In this document: one piece after another, positions 13,301 to 23,869 of the stretch
Layout: each line of letters opens with the position of its first letter
Numbering within the stretch: the stretch's first letter is position 1
The notes under the pieces: model-generated
Databases searched by the model: none
What the model was told of the DNA's origin: nothing
Seen by the model: the letters and a program-made list of their open reading frames with translations, nothing else
Program-made: the position numbers and the translations under genes
Assembly (NCBI GenBank): GCA_017591395.1
Contig: WEDG01004057.1
Coordinates: 1 to 64,000 of the forward strand
Direction of reading: 5' to 3'
Origin: Schistocephalus solidus
Lineage: Eukaryota; Platyhelminthes; Cestoda; Diphyllobothriidea; Diphyllobothriidae
Length of the DNA: 64,000 nt

Positions 13301-16300
13301 CAACTGTCTTGACAACAAAGGTACTAGCTAAAAACCCAGAAACGTGTTTCGCCGGCATGCTGCCGCTGCTTGACCGGCAAGCGGGTCCTCTCAGCGGTCC
13401 CTCTGGGCCATGATTGCCTTTTGGTCTGTGCCTGTAAGCCTAAGGGGATTGCGAATGGTTGGCTGCTGACGACTAATAAACCAGAAACGGCCATTTTAGT
13501 ATCCTTAGTTTTGGTTGGGCATATTATTTGGCCTGTGATACAAGACGCTGACGGGTTACTGGCGCAGCTCATGAGTGAGCTAAAAGGCAGAATGGGACAA
13601 ATTAGTTCCGTAAAAGATTGGTCAGCGTTCGTAAACCAATCAACGCGGTGGGTCAGCGCATTGGACTTCTATTCAACAGGTTGCGGGTTCAATCCTCGGG
13701 TGTTGCATCACCTGGGGTTAAGTATGATTGGTTGTTGACGGTTAATGAGCCAGAAATGTTCATTCCAGGCTCCCTTGTCTTTGTCGGCATTGTTCGTCTG
13801 TCTATTGAACTAGGTGCTGTGTGGCTGCTGGTGGGCTAGAGAGTGAGTGCTAAGGCACAACGGGACTCGTCTGTCGGGTAACCCAGTCGACAATGTCAAC
13901 ACTACCACCATTTTCCATATTATCCTACTTCTTGCCTAGATAGGGTTGCAAAAGCAATATGAGCAACTTGCAAAGTGCTCTGGTCAACATTTCTATAATT
14001 CGTGCAGACTAAAAGACGTTAACAAACCTACCTAGAGCACAAAAGTCAGCAAGCGTTCAGATCAACATAGCTGAACAGATCCAGTCCTAACTAAACTGCT
14101 TCCCTTTCCTGCCTCACCTAGGTTCGCACCTCGCCTGTGTAAACTCAACCAGTGGTCCCGTAAGGAGTCTAGACGTTGTTTACGCTCCACAGCAGCAGTT
14201 TTTGCATATCATTGGCACATTCTTTGTGTCAAGAGATGAAGAAGACGAGGGATGCCTGGAGGAGGTCGAGTTCTTCCAGTTTGCCCTGAGGCTTTCGGCT
14301 ATCGGTTCTATTCGTCGTACAGCACAATCGACTGTCAGTGTTGTGTGAGTTTTCATGTTCTTTGATAGGTTTTCAAATGTGGCTGTTCTGCAGGTAGTAC
14401 AGGGTGTGAGATATATTTTCCTAAAAAAATAGGTAACGAATGCTCCTGCAACCCCACTTGGTGATTACCTTACTTGATGCCTACTGAAAGGGTTTCAGTA
14501 GTCAGGATTAAGCTGGATTGCATTCTTTTGGGTATCTATGGGCAAGGGAGAAGTTCCATTTAGGTGGATTTGCTAATAGGAGTTCGGGTTAGTAGTTAGT
14601 AGTAACTATGGTTTGTTATTTGGATTAGTTGCTAAGGTTATAAGTTGAGGTTAGAGGTTATGGTTAGTAGTTGTGGTTATAAGTTAGAGTTAGGTGTTAG
14701 GACTAGAAGTTAAGGTTAGTAGTTGGGACTAGCAGTTAGGGTGAGTTGAAATAATTAGTATTTAGGATAAGCAGTTGGTATGAGTCGTAAGGGCTTATTC
14801 TAAACTTCCCAAACTAAGCCCGAAAAACCCTGGCCACAACCGTTCAGGAGACTGCAAACTAGCGTAATCACAATTATTCAAATCGTTTCTTCAAGCAAAC
14901 TTTCAGGTAACCATCATGTGCGTTTTGTATGACCATTCGTCACCAAAAATATTTACCTTTCGTTTATTTGAGGTCACGGGTGGCCGTATTTTCAGTTCAT
15001 GTCATCAGTTTAGGGAGAGAAGATTTGTGGACTAAGGTTCAACTTACGTTCGCTGACTAAGCTTCTGTCTATCACCATCGCAATCTGCCTTCCTTTCTAC
15101 CATGGTCGTTTTAACGGTCGAGTGTTCAGTTAAAGTATAACGTACGATAAAGCTCATTTATAACTCGGGTGTTCGACATTTCTTACAAATTGCATTTAAA
15201 AGTAATATGTGATTTAAAAAAGGAATCACTAATTCCTTTTCTATCGACACCTTGGCTGAGATCGACACCGCAGGCGTTTCAGGATTACTCATAATTTTCA
15301 GTCAGTACTGTTCCCAGCAAACAACTGCGGCGAGCAATTCAACTACATTTCGACTGACGCAAGCGAAGATGTCCACTGCTTTCCACTGACTAACGCGTTA
15401 ATTAGTTTAAATTTAAAATAGACTTGTACGGTTCCTTCCTCACCCGCCCTACTCCGATGGTAAGACAATGTCAAGAAGACCAAAAGTGGCTAAATTGCCC
15501 GTCTACGCATGCCACCATTGGTCCCCATCACAGGTAACAGGCTTCCATACGGGTTTTAACCTGAATAAATATAAGAAGTGAAGAATTTACACGAGCAGTT
15601 CTTCCTTATATGTCAGTTGCGCCATCGGACGGAAATTGCGTTATTGTCTGTGTAGTTTAATCTGCCTGAATTTAAAAAATAAACAAATTCGGTAATTCGA
15701 CTTGTTTGGAAGGTAATGCATGATCCTTACGTTGCCGCTGGGTTAAGCCCCATTTGCTTTTTCGGTTTTCCTCTGCGTAAATTTAAGACATTGGAGACTG
15801 TGGAGTTTTGTTTCCTTGAAATTCACAGAGAAACACTATTGAACCATTCCGTGCTTTTGTTGTCGATTGGATGTCTTGTGTTTTCTTTACCTTATAGTAT
15901 TTTTAGTGCAAATCAAACGATAAGCCTAAACATAAGAACTTTGCCTCCCCTATAAATAAACTAAAGCCTTGCTGGAATTTCCGCGCACAAATAACATTCC
16001 ATTTTACTCGTTTTGTTTGAATACTGTGCAATAAACTAGCCATTGCTTTTTCGCTATTTTTTTATTGTCGTTATCTACTGTGACTTAATTCTGCTTTCAG
16101 ATGGCCATTTTTAAAGTACTTACGGCAGTTTGAACTGATTTCCTCGTTGATTATTATTTGACTATTGTGGAATGCGCTATTGGTAGATGCAATTGCGAAT
16201 CCATTTGAATGGCACTACCACAAAAGAATCTATAATACCTACCAAACGACAGGGCCGTGGAACCCTAAATGATCCTGATGTACATTTTTGTTCTTCTAGC

Positions 16301-16499
16301 AACGTATAAAATCTTATTTGGCAGGCCGTTTTCTTCCCTGCAAGCTTGCAGAGGCAAGAACTGTCAATTTTGTGCTCGGTCAGTCAAATTTACATTCCAT
16401 CTTTTCCTTTGCAGCCGAAAATATACGTCGTTTGTACCCACCGCCTTCCATCGGCTGACACCTGGTGTACGTAGTAGTCTGGTAAGAAGAGATCTATAA
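4372..16499 (+). CDS. Beta-propeller-like protein gene, multi-exon, unidentified
   Basis: Exons read by hand: 4372-4447 (tentative), 6907-7377, 8900-8953, 10594-10686, 12520-12597, 12743-12919, 14122-14344, and a tentative terminal exon 16415-16499. Acceptors are mostly strong. The junctions from 4447 to 14122 are all phase 1, and each junction gives an uninterrupted protein. Exon 6907-7377 alone is 156 open codons with a helical start (FSAALKLAENYF) and then a polar, probably disordered linker. Later exons give repeated hydrophobic strands typical of WD40/beta-propeller blades: LALAFLELTVAEMDGSLLFY, FLAVYWSPDTRLFLYELR and LVGLTSGIVEVFEVLTGSHL. The last secure exon has an acidic loop and ends at a GTGAGT donor in phase 2. 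Terminal exon 16415-16499 fits that phase and ends in TAA, overlapping an AATAAA. A competing last exon starts at 15302. Upstream exons are probably missing. I cannot name the family; propeller is an inference from strand pattern only. Confidence 0.6.
4862..5030 (-). repeat. tRNA-derived SINE copy
   Basis: A minus-strand copy of the family. The tRNA-like head contains a diverged B-box and is followed by the GGCTGATGATGGCTAATAAG landmark. It lies head to head with the copy at 5042-5315, which makes an inverted pair inside an intron of the candidate propeller gene. Confidence 0.65.
5042..5315 (+). repeat. tRNA-derived SINE copy
   Basis: A plus-strand copy with the B-box-like GTTCGAATCCC, then CTTGGGATTGGATGACTGG and the tail landmark CCCCAAGGCCTAATGGGAC. 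It is diverged, with a poly-T insertion in the body near 5190. Confidence 0.65.
5316..6020. other. No recognised gene
   Basis: AT-rich presumed intron sequence. Short ORFs occur on both strands but have no family resemblance and no splice support. Confidence 0.5.
6021..6881. repeat. 215-bp direct duplication flanking a telomere-like tract
   Basis: Positions 6021-6234 and 6667-6881 are nearly identical over about 214 bp, from CAAGAA to CTCTTGTTGC, with a period of about 646 bp. The 432 bp between them include 6340-6480, rich in degenerate TTAGGGTTAAGG-like repeats. The downstream copy ends about 20 bp before the acceptor of exon 6907 and supplies part of its branch and pyrimidine region. Confidence 0.8.
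7565..8165 (+). repeat. tRNA-derived SINE, two units head to tail
   Basis: Unit 1 has its A/B-box head near 7625-7690 (B-box GAGTTCGAACC). Unit 2 has its head near 7930-7995, with the B-box decayed to GATTTAGAACC. Both bodies carry GGCTAATAAGCCTGAAAT and a GCTGGCGRGGCTC landmark. The dimer lies in the intron after exon 6907-7377. Confidence 0.8.
8250..8470 (-). mobile_element. Fragment of a GIY-YIG-type PLE tail
   Basis: The minus-strand reading contains EYWFPGPQSSNKCNDLP followed by a diverged tail. It matches the order of the post-endonuclease region seen at 24240-24430 on the plus strand, where the tail of the GIY-YIG domain is followed by a similar GP...NKCNDLP segment. The fragment is short and broken. 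The assignment rests on internal comparison within this window. Confidence 0.4.
10058..10146 (+). repeat. (TTC)n microsatellite
   Basis: About 90 bp of nearly uninterrupted TTC/TTCTTA triplets. On this strand it is a pyrimidine tract inside a presumed intron of the propeller gene. Confidence 0.9.
10385..11650. repeat. Pair of about 100-bp direct repeats
   Basis: The stretch 10385-10490 (core ACACGGGGGCCACATCAGGG) recurs with small changes at 11555-11650. The copies are in the same orientation about 1.16 kb apart. The copies flank exon 10594-10686, so this is not a simple LTR element. Two insertions of one repeat family is the simpler reading. Confidence 0.65.
11656..11935 (+). repeat. Dispersed non-coding repeat, copy 1
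   Basis: GC-rich block with the landmarks TCTTGACTCTGTCTTGACAC, GAGAGTGCGGTAGCTGTAGC and GTGTGGAGCATACGGTGGAC. Diverged copies occur at 24835-25010, 31810-32015 and 54190-54345. It has no long open frame and no recognised protein. Confidence 0.6.
13430..13905 (+). repeat. tRNA-derived SINE, partial plus full copy
   Basis: A body-only fragment lies at 13430-13540. A fuller copy lies at 13640-13905, with B-box-like GGGTTCAATCC and the landmarks CTCCCTTGTCTTTGTCGGCA and GGCTGCTGGTGGGCT. It sits in the intron between exons 12743-12919 and 14122-14344. Confidence 0.65.
14481..14800 (+). repeat. Perfect short hairpin followed by degenerate telomere-like tract
   Basis: 14481-14501 is CTACTGAAA, loop GGG, TTTCAGTAG. 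About 100 bp downstream, 14590-14800 is dominated by imperfect GTTAG/GTTAGGG-like units. The same pairing of a hairpin and telomere-like DNA is seen at 17.2 and 28.4 kb. Confidence 0.5.
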
Positions 16500-16504
16500 A
16501 TAAA
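16499..16504 (+). terminator. AATAAA poly(A) signal candidate
   Basis: This hexamer overlaps the TAA of the tentative last exon of the propeller gene. It would imply a very short 3' UTR, so the link is uncertain. Confidence 0.3.
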
Positions 16505-18686
16505 CTCTTGTTCTTATGCATTACCGTTTTTGTGTTAAGCGTCGTTAGAAGAGAAGATACATCGTTTTTTGTCATTGTTTCTCTGAACTTTATTCTCCAG
16601 CACTTTTAAAAAGACTATGTTGCAGAATTTTCTGTTAACTTGAAAAAACCGAAGTTCGTTCCTGAGTATTTAAGGGTATTCGTCTATAAATTTGTTCCTT
16701 TTTTTCTAATTTACTTAGTAATTTTTTTTATAGCATGGTGTAAGTGGAGCGGTGATTGTTTTGAGTGGCGATCGGGGTGGGGACTCCGCTGATAAAATGA
16801 GGGCGAAGACTCCTGTGCTGAGAAGTGGTGGGTGGTAAACAACACTGATAACGAGCTGTTTCAGGGCAGCAAAAGTAAAAAACCTACAGATACGCCATTA
16901 GCTTATTTAGCTGAACCAAAAATTGTGTAAAAATGCGAGCGCACAAATTGAAATACTAACAAGTAGGTGCTGTATACGTGCGTCAAAATGAAAGCTAAGG
17001 CGAACTGATTCCAAATAGTGGTGAGAATTCACAATAAAGAGAAGAGTGTGAATGATATATCGTTGATGTCGACTTCCGGGATTTTCGCAATTGAAACTAG
17101 GATCAAAGTTGACGAAGTTGATAGCTGAACTCCTAACCCCAAACCCTATGTTTCATCCTAGCTCTAGCTTCGAAACCTTACTCTAACTCATAATCTCCTA
17201 GTCCTAATCCTACAAATAACCCTAAGCCGAACTCTAAGCCCAATGTTAACGCTTGAGGGAGGCGAGACGGGGAATGTGACGCCCACATGGGTTGAAATTA
17301 AGCCTACCCAAATGACATAAGTAGGTAGTTTATAAAAGACCATGTGGTGACACCCGATCGACACCCTGTTGGTGATGGCATTCATTGTTTACTGACTCCA
17401 CCGGTTCCCTGCAACATGAATGCTTTCACCTCGTCACTTCTTATGAAATTCTCGACTCCCAGTTTGCTTTATTGCTTCCATTTCTCTTTGCAATATCTGT
17501 TTGACAGGAAGATAACAAAAGCTGTCCGCCGGCTTAGGAGGTTCACCGTCTAACCACGATATCCGAGGCGATTGTCTTTGCTATGGAGGAATTTTCATTT
17601 AAGTTCACCTCAACTGTCTTTACCGGCTGTCTAGTTGCGAGTGGGAAGTCTTCAGCACCTAAATGGTACCAATTTAGTCCAATTCCGGAATGAGATAGCT
17701 TGTGTACCGTACTCGCCGATAACCAGACCATGTTTGCCGTTTTATTGATTTATGGAATGTATGAGGAGTTACCTGGCAAGTGGACATTTTTGGCGATCAC
17801 TGCCTTCTGGCGTTAGACAGGTGACGCAGACAGCCTTTAGATGGGTCGTTTTAAAAGGCAAAAGGTTTCATCTTCCTTTTTTGACACTAGCAAAGATACC
17901 GTAAAGCAGCGATATTAGCACCAGGGTCTCATACACCTTCAGCTTGTTGTTGAGAAAGATGTCACCGCCTGGCAAAACCCCTACTGGATTGACAGATTTC
18001 TCCACCGACTGTTGCTTTCATCTGTGTTTTACTATTCATCTAAGGAACGTTGTATAGAATAGAACGATACGAACCGTTGACAAGGATCGTTCTTTTACTG
18101 CAGCCACAGTTAGTGTCCATTGGTTAATGATCGCTGGTTTATTGACAGAAAGACAAGTTCACATTTTGTTTATCCATAGTTGAAGAATCATAAACACCGT
18201 TAAATTATTAGGTATGTAATGGCATTGAGTGAGCAATCACCAACAAAGACACATCTTTATGCATGGGGGTTGAAAGAACAGGTAAACGACTTTCGGCAAC
18301 AGCTTTCCAATTCTGTCAACTAGAATAACAAACCTTTTTAAACTTGATGAATCCCACCTTGGTTAACTAACTTTTAAGGGTTGGAGAATATCCCTAGACT
18401 TTGGTGTGACGGTCAAGGATTAACTCGTTCCAGCGCGCTATTCCCGGTTTTATGAAGTCAACAGTTTAACTGTAGGTACTGACCAAGACAGAAAAGGGAA
18501 AAATGTGCGTAGCTTATGGAGTAAAATGGTCGTGAAAGGTAATAAAAAAGCGAATCCTCGAAGTCAGCCAAAAAACTATTTCTAGACAGAATCTGTGTGT
18601 TGGGTTTATGATTCAGGCAACACTGGGGGATGAATTAGATCGCTGTCAAATAATACACATAGTCTATCCTACTAAATACAATCTAT

Positions 18687-18689
<3 letters not shown>
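16505..18689. other. No recognised gene; telomere-like tract and hairpin inside
   Basis: No convincing exon was found. At 17120-17250 there is a run of CCTAA/CCCTAA-like units. At 17284-17348 an imperfect inverted repeat follows, with outer arms CCACATGG/CCATGTGG and inner arms CCTAC/GTAGG. A 62-codon minus-strand ORF with ATG at 17543-17731 has even composition, but no family or splice support. Confidence 0.45.

Positions 18690-18743
<54 letters not shown>
18690..18743. repeat. (AT)n tract abutting a PLE 3' end
   Basis: About 54 bp of AT dinucleotides ending exactly where the 3' terminus of the minus-strand Penelope-like copy begins (GAAGAAAGAAGGCTCG). Confidence 0.9.
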
Positions 18744-18747
<4 letters not shown>

Positions 18748-19993
18748 GAAAGAAGGCTCGTCGGCAATCGAGGTTTACTCGTGAATTTTTCAAGCTGGTT
18801 ACACCAACCCGTCGTCAGACGAAATGAGAAGTAAGAGTTGGGATTGTCACGCTGGAGGGTTTTAGGGGCCGAGAGGTTACATCGACAAACTGACGCCATG
18901 GGGGTTTGGGGGCCGTGAATCCTTTACGATAGCTGTCGCATGTAAGGGGAGGGTGCTAGAGTTATGATAGCAAGTCAAGTGGCGGGAGATGCAGAGTCAG
19001 TGAGGATACACTTGGCTGGGCACGGATAAGCAAATGTTGATTTTAAGGTGGGCGCAAGTCAGTGGACCGTGCACGCAGACCTTCGTAATGCGCATCCAGA
19101 TCGACGTGGCGGTTGATACTGTTTGTGCCGGAGTGCCAAAGCTTCGAGGAATTCGCGTGCCTGTTTGGTGCTAGCCATGGCGACCACTTCCGTTCCCTCC
19201 CAATTGAAGTGGTGGTCGCAATCAACGGCGTGCGCAAACACGACAGACAAGGGATCGCGTCGGCGGATGGCCAGTTTGTGTTCATTTATGCGGGTCCCGA
19301 GTCGTCGGCCTGTATGGCCTACATAAGCGCAAGAGCAATTCGCACATGGAATGCGGTAAATAACATTGGTTTGTTGCTCTTTGGGTACGGGATCTTTAAC
19401 ACGTGATAGTGCTGCCCGCAGGGAGGACGCTGGCTTGTGAGCGATGCAGATACCAAATCGGTTTAGTTGTCGGGCGATCGTTTCCGAAATGCCCTGCATG
19501 TATGGCAATGAAACGAATTTCCTCGGTACTACTTCTCCATTAGAGCTCTGATATTGTGGTTGCCTGTGACTTCGGAGACAGTTTTTCACGAAGCTCATCG
19601 GATATCCGTTAGATCGGAATAGTTTTGTATAAATAGGCAAGTTCTTTTTAAGTAGATACTCGCTGTTACAGTACCGGGAGGCGCGGTGAAAAAGAGCTCG
19701 AACGCAGCTTCGTTTGTGGGCAGCAGGATGATTGCTCCCATAGTTCAGGATTATTTCGGCATTTGAGTCTTTTTCTGTGGACGCTGGTTGCGAGCTGGCC
19801 ATCACTCAATCTTTGTACCATGACGTCGAGAAACGGGAGGATGTCGCCTGTTGCTCCTTCGCGGGTGAATTGTATAGCAGGAAGACACCATTAAGACTTT
19901 CATGCAGCCGTTCCACTTCGCAGTTGTTAATGACCACGAAGGTATCATCTACGTAGCGAAGCCACATTTTCGGCCTGAGGTTTTGAATCACAG
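18744..19993 (-). mobile_element. Penelope-like element, 5'-truncated copy A
   Basis: The minus strand encodes the end of the reverse transcriptase with the catalytic YVDDTF box (near 19960). After a frame break, 19805-19059 follows as a long ORF. That ORF carries the RT thumb/linker region and a GIY-YIG endonuclease (YRIPCANCSCAYVGHTG, then RRLGTRINEH). The copy is truncated just upstream of the RT catalytic box. It keeps about 140 bp that copy B has lost. Outside the ORF, 18744-19058 is the 3' UTR, ending against an (AT)n tract. It is near-identical to copy B in reverse orientation and is therefore young. Confidence 0.85.
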
Positions 19994-20071
19994 TACAGCA
20001 TCAGCAACTCGCATGCTTTTCTTCAAAGAATTCAAGGCCTTAATGTAAGTCCTGATGAATGCATTCTATAG

Positions 20072-21424
20072 TTTGATGTGGTTGCTCTTTTTTCCTCAAT
20101 ACCACATAACCTGGCAATTGAGAGTGTAGCTCGACGTCTAGAAGAAACGCCAATAGACATTCCAACGCATCACGTTTTAGACATGCTCTGGCTCTGCCTT
20201 AAGAATCATTGTCAATTCGACGGTAAGCATTACCAACAGGTCAAGGGTACTCCAATGGGCTCACCGATATCGGGGCTACTTGCCGAGCTAGTCTTACAAC
20301 GTCTAGAAGAAGCTGTGATTCAAAACCTCAGACCAAAAATGTGGCTTCGCTACGTAGATGATACCTTCGTGGTCATTAACAACTGCGAAGTGGAACGGCT
20401 GCATGAAAGTCTTAATGGTGTCTTCCCTGCTATACGGGAGCAATCATCCTGCTGCCCACAAACGAAGCTGCGTTCGAGCTCTTTTTCACCGCGCCCCCCG
20501 GTACTGTAACAGCGAGTATCTACTTAAAAAAGAACTTGCCTATTTATAAAAACTATTCTGATCTAACGGATATCCGATGAGCTTCGTGAAAAACTGTCTC
20601 CGAAGTCACAGGCAACCACAATATCAGAGCTCTAATGGAGAAGTAGTAGCGAGGAAATTCGTTTCATTGCCATACATGCAGGGCATTTCGGAAACGATCG
20701 CCCGACAACTAAACCGATTTGGTATCTGCATCGCTCACAAGCCAGCGTCCTCTGCGGGCAGCACTCATCACGTGTTAAAGATCCCGTACCCAAAAGAGCA
20801 ACAAACCAATGACCGTTATTCCATGCGAATCTGCTCTTGCGCTATGTAGGCCATACAGGCCGACGACTCGGGACCCGCATAAATGAACACAAACTGGCCA
20901 TCCGCCGACGCGATCCTCGTCTGTCGTGTTTATGCGCACGCCGTTGACTGCGACCACCACTTCAATTGGGAGGGAACGGAAGTGGTCGCCATGGCTAGCA
21001 CCAAACAGGCACGCGAATTCCTCGAAGCTTGGCACTCCGGCACAAACAGTATCAACCACGTCGATCTGGATGCGCATTACGAAGGTCTGCGTGCACGGTC
21101 CACTGACTTGCGCCCACCTTAAAATCAACATTTGCTTATCCGTGCCCAGCCAAGTGTATCCTCACTGACTCTGCATCTCCCGCCACTTGACTTGCTATCA
21201 TAACTCTAGCACCCCTCTCCTTGCATGCGACAGCTATCGTAAAAGGATTCACGGCCCCTAAACCCCCCATGGCGTCAGTTTGTCGATGTAACCTCTCGGC
21301 CCCTAAACCCTCCAGCGTGACAATCCCAACTCTTACTTCTCATTTCGTCTGACGACGGGTTGGTGTAACCAGCTTGAAAATTCACGAGTAAACCTCGATT
21401 TCCGACGAGCCTTCTTTCTTCATT
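20072..21424 (+). mobile_element. Penelope-like element, 5'-truncated copy B
   Basis: The copy starts within RT motif A (FDVVALFSSIP). It then shows GTPMGSPISGLLAELVLQRL and YVDDTF. About 140 bp are deleted at 20437, and frames are broken before the GIY-YIG region (20577-21122). The 3' UTR ends at about 21424 (CGAGCCTTCTTTCTTCAT). Only about 78 bp separate its truncated 5' end from that of copy A. The two therefore form a head-to-head inverted repeat with arms over 1 kb. Confidence 0.85.
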
Positions 21425-23869
21425 TATCATCTCGGAATGCATATTACCTCAACTACTCAACATATATATATATATATCCTATCCTATATCCCATCCTATA
21501 TCCTATACAGTCTATCCTACCAAATACACTGCTTGGGTTGTTTTCATTCGGGACGGTTCCGAGTTCGAATAGATAATAAATGTTCTGCTGACACCCGCAG
21601 GATATACTGTGGATACCAATCTTGCCTCATTGAAAAGCGAAACGTTTTTCAGACAAGGACTTCTAGGGGTTGCTTGTAACAAATGCTTCTAAAGGCTTAT
21701 TTAAGTGTGCTAGCCAAAACTGCACCATCCGAAGAGTCATAAGCCTTTTAGAGATAAGGCATTTACATCTCAGAACTCAAGACTTCAAAATAATCTCAAG
21801 GAATTCCGATTATTTTTTTGGATCTTGTCAGCTTCTGTGGACCATTTGCTGATGAACTGCATAGTTAAACTACCACTCAAATCGACGTTTGTAAAGAATT
21901 CGATGCTCTCACAAACTGCGGTATCTCAAGTTCGTTTCTGATATGGGACGTTCAAGCATCAGAACAGCGAAGGTAGGCAAGAATTTTGATCGCTCGAATA
22001 AGCACGAAAGACACCCCCTATGTTGCCTTGCCTGGTGAGCAGGCAGAGGATTCGTCCCGTAAGTGGCATTTGTGTTTCTCGGCTCATTCTCCATGTGGCT
22101 TCTCTGCTGCATGTTTCAGTCCATTCATTGTTGACGGTTTGAGAATGATTAGAAATCTTTCGTAAATGTCGGCACTTTGCATGAGATAGACCACGTACTG
22201 TAAGCAATTATTTTTACAAAGCTGCGTTTTATTACTTATTAATGCTGCTTGCTATCCATGTGTGATCAGCTTTCTGTACCTCTTCCTGGAGTAAGTCTTC
22301 GCCAATTTTAATAGCCGTTTTGAACTACGTTATTCGTGGATTTTAAGCGTTTGAAATTCCTAGGATTTTTTGCGATTCTGTACGCACTATTAGGAGTTGA
22401 CTAACACGCACCAGTTATCCACAGGCTTCTCTGATTATAAACATCGTTGAGGTCTAGGAGCCAAATAGACCCGCCTGAATTTTTCCGAATGCTTGCGTAG
22501 CGGTAGCTTAAGTCGAGACAAGGCACCCCTAATGCCTGACCTGGGTTGGGAGCGGATACACTGCAGTGGAGAGAGAGTATTTTATTCTGTACGAAATGGA
22601 TGAAGAATAAACTGGCTAAATTTGGCAGCCTGCTAACATGTGCGTACATCCCGCATCTGCGGAGCAGGCAGGCCCTGAGTCGGCCGTGGAGTTGATTGGC
22701 CACTTTGCATAGCTGTGATTGGCCGAACGCCACACAGAGCCTCTCGACTTCCGCGATTGGCCAGTCGGGAATGCGAGCAGCATGCAGAGCCTGGGAGTAT
22801 GATATGAATGGTTGTGCTAGAGAGAGAGAGAGAGAGAGAGATGATGTTGAAGTAGCGATTGCTGCCAGCTGGGTGCTCCTCCTTTGACTCCACTCAAGAG
22901 GGGGAAGACTGGCTCAACTGCCCATTAAATAATTCTCGAATAGATCTGGTATGAACTTAATGGAAGTGAAAGTATTCCAATCAACTTCTCTTCTCAATTC
23001 TGCATTGAGAAGTTGCACAGAATTGCGTTAAAAAAGTGTGCCCCGTTTTATTGTTTTGTGCTACTGCGCTGTATTTATAATCCTTCTTCTGTCACGCTTA
23101 GCATATTCTGTCCGTAATAGTTTTATTCGTATTATAACCTATTTAATGTATTCTTTTTTTAATTTCCCCAAGATTTTAGCTTTATTTGGAAAGAATGGAC
23201 AATTTTCGATTGCTCAACTGGGGCCATCCTCCTCCTTTCCTTCCACTGACCCCAACTCCTGCCTGACATCTTGTGTGCTTCGTGAGCTAGCAAGCAGTCT
23301 GTTTCGACCAGTCAGCGGGTCCTCCGAGTTTACATGGCCTCCCAAGGCGTGCGTTCTCGTGCCTGAAGGTCGTAGCAGGGATCTGTTGGTGGAGGATAAT
23401 GCTCAACCCACATATCGTCTCTGGATGCATGGTAGTGCTTCCATGGGACTATTGTTCTCTACAAATCATTTGGTACAACGAGGTCATATGAAGTTCATTA
23501 CGGGGTCATTGACGCCATGACGGACTAAACTGACACCAAAGGAAAGTTACACATGCTCATGGTACGCGTTTGCGTGCTGCGCAGAGTTCGATTGAGGTCA
23601 GAGCTACTGCGTGGAGTGTGGTGTCTTCGCGTTTCACGTAAACCACTACGTTTAGTGCAATCACCAGCTGGTTGATAGGGTTCGGACATTCCATTGGTGC
23701 GTGGGCAGAGAGTTGTGAGAAGAAGTAGATGCAATTACCAGGACAAGAAGTTTATTTGTCTGCTCGTTTCCATCATTGGAGACAGCCGAATTTCATTATC
23801 TTAGACGGTGTTCAGATAAAATGATTATCCGCGGAACTTCGTCAGCCGGTGCACAGACAAATGAGATGA
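21425..23869. other. No recognised gene; unclassified repeats
   Basis: Short TA-rich tract at 21465-21478, a (GA)n tract at 22820-22843, and a segment 22640-22800 with several ATTGGCC boxes that resembles 29430-29600. A 160-codon frame at 23038-23520 has no family resemblance. Nothing here could be assigned to a gene. Confidence 0.4.

Noticed and set aside
15302..15418. Alternative last exon for the propeller gene
   Set aside because: A strong acceptor and two open frames exist, but the frame that looks coding does not fit the incoming phase, and the one that fits looks random. Kept only as an alternative to 16415-16499.
23038..23520. 160-codon plus-strand ORF
   Set aside because: No ATG at the proposed start, a hydrophobic and then random composition, no splice sites and no family resemblance.
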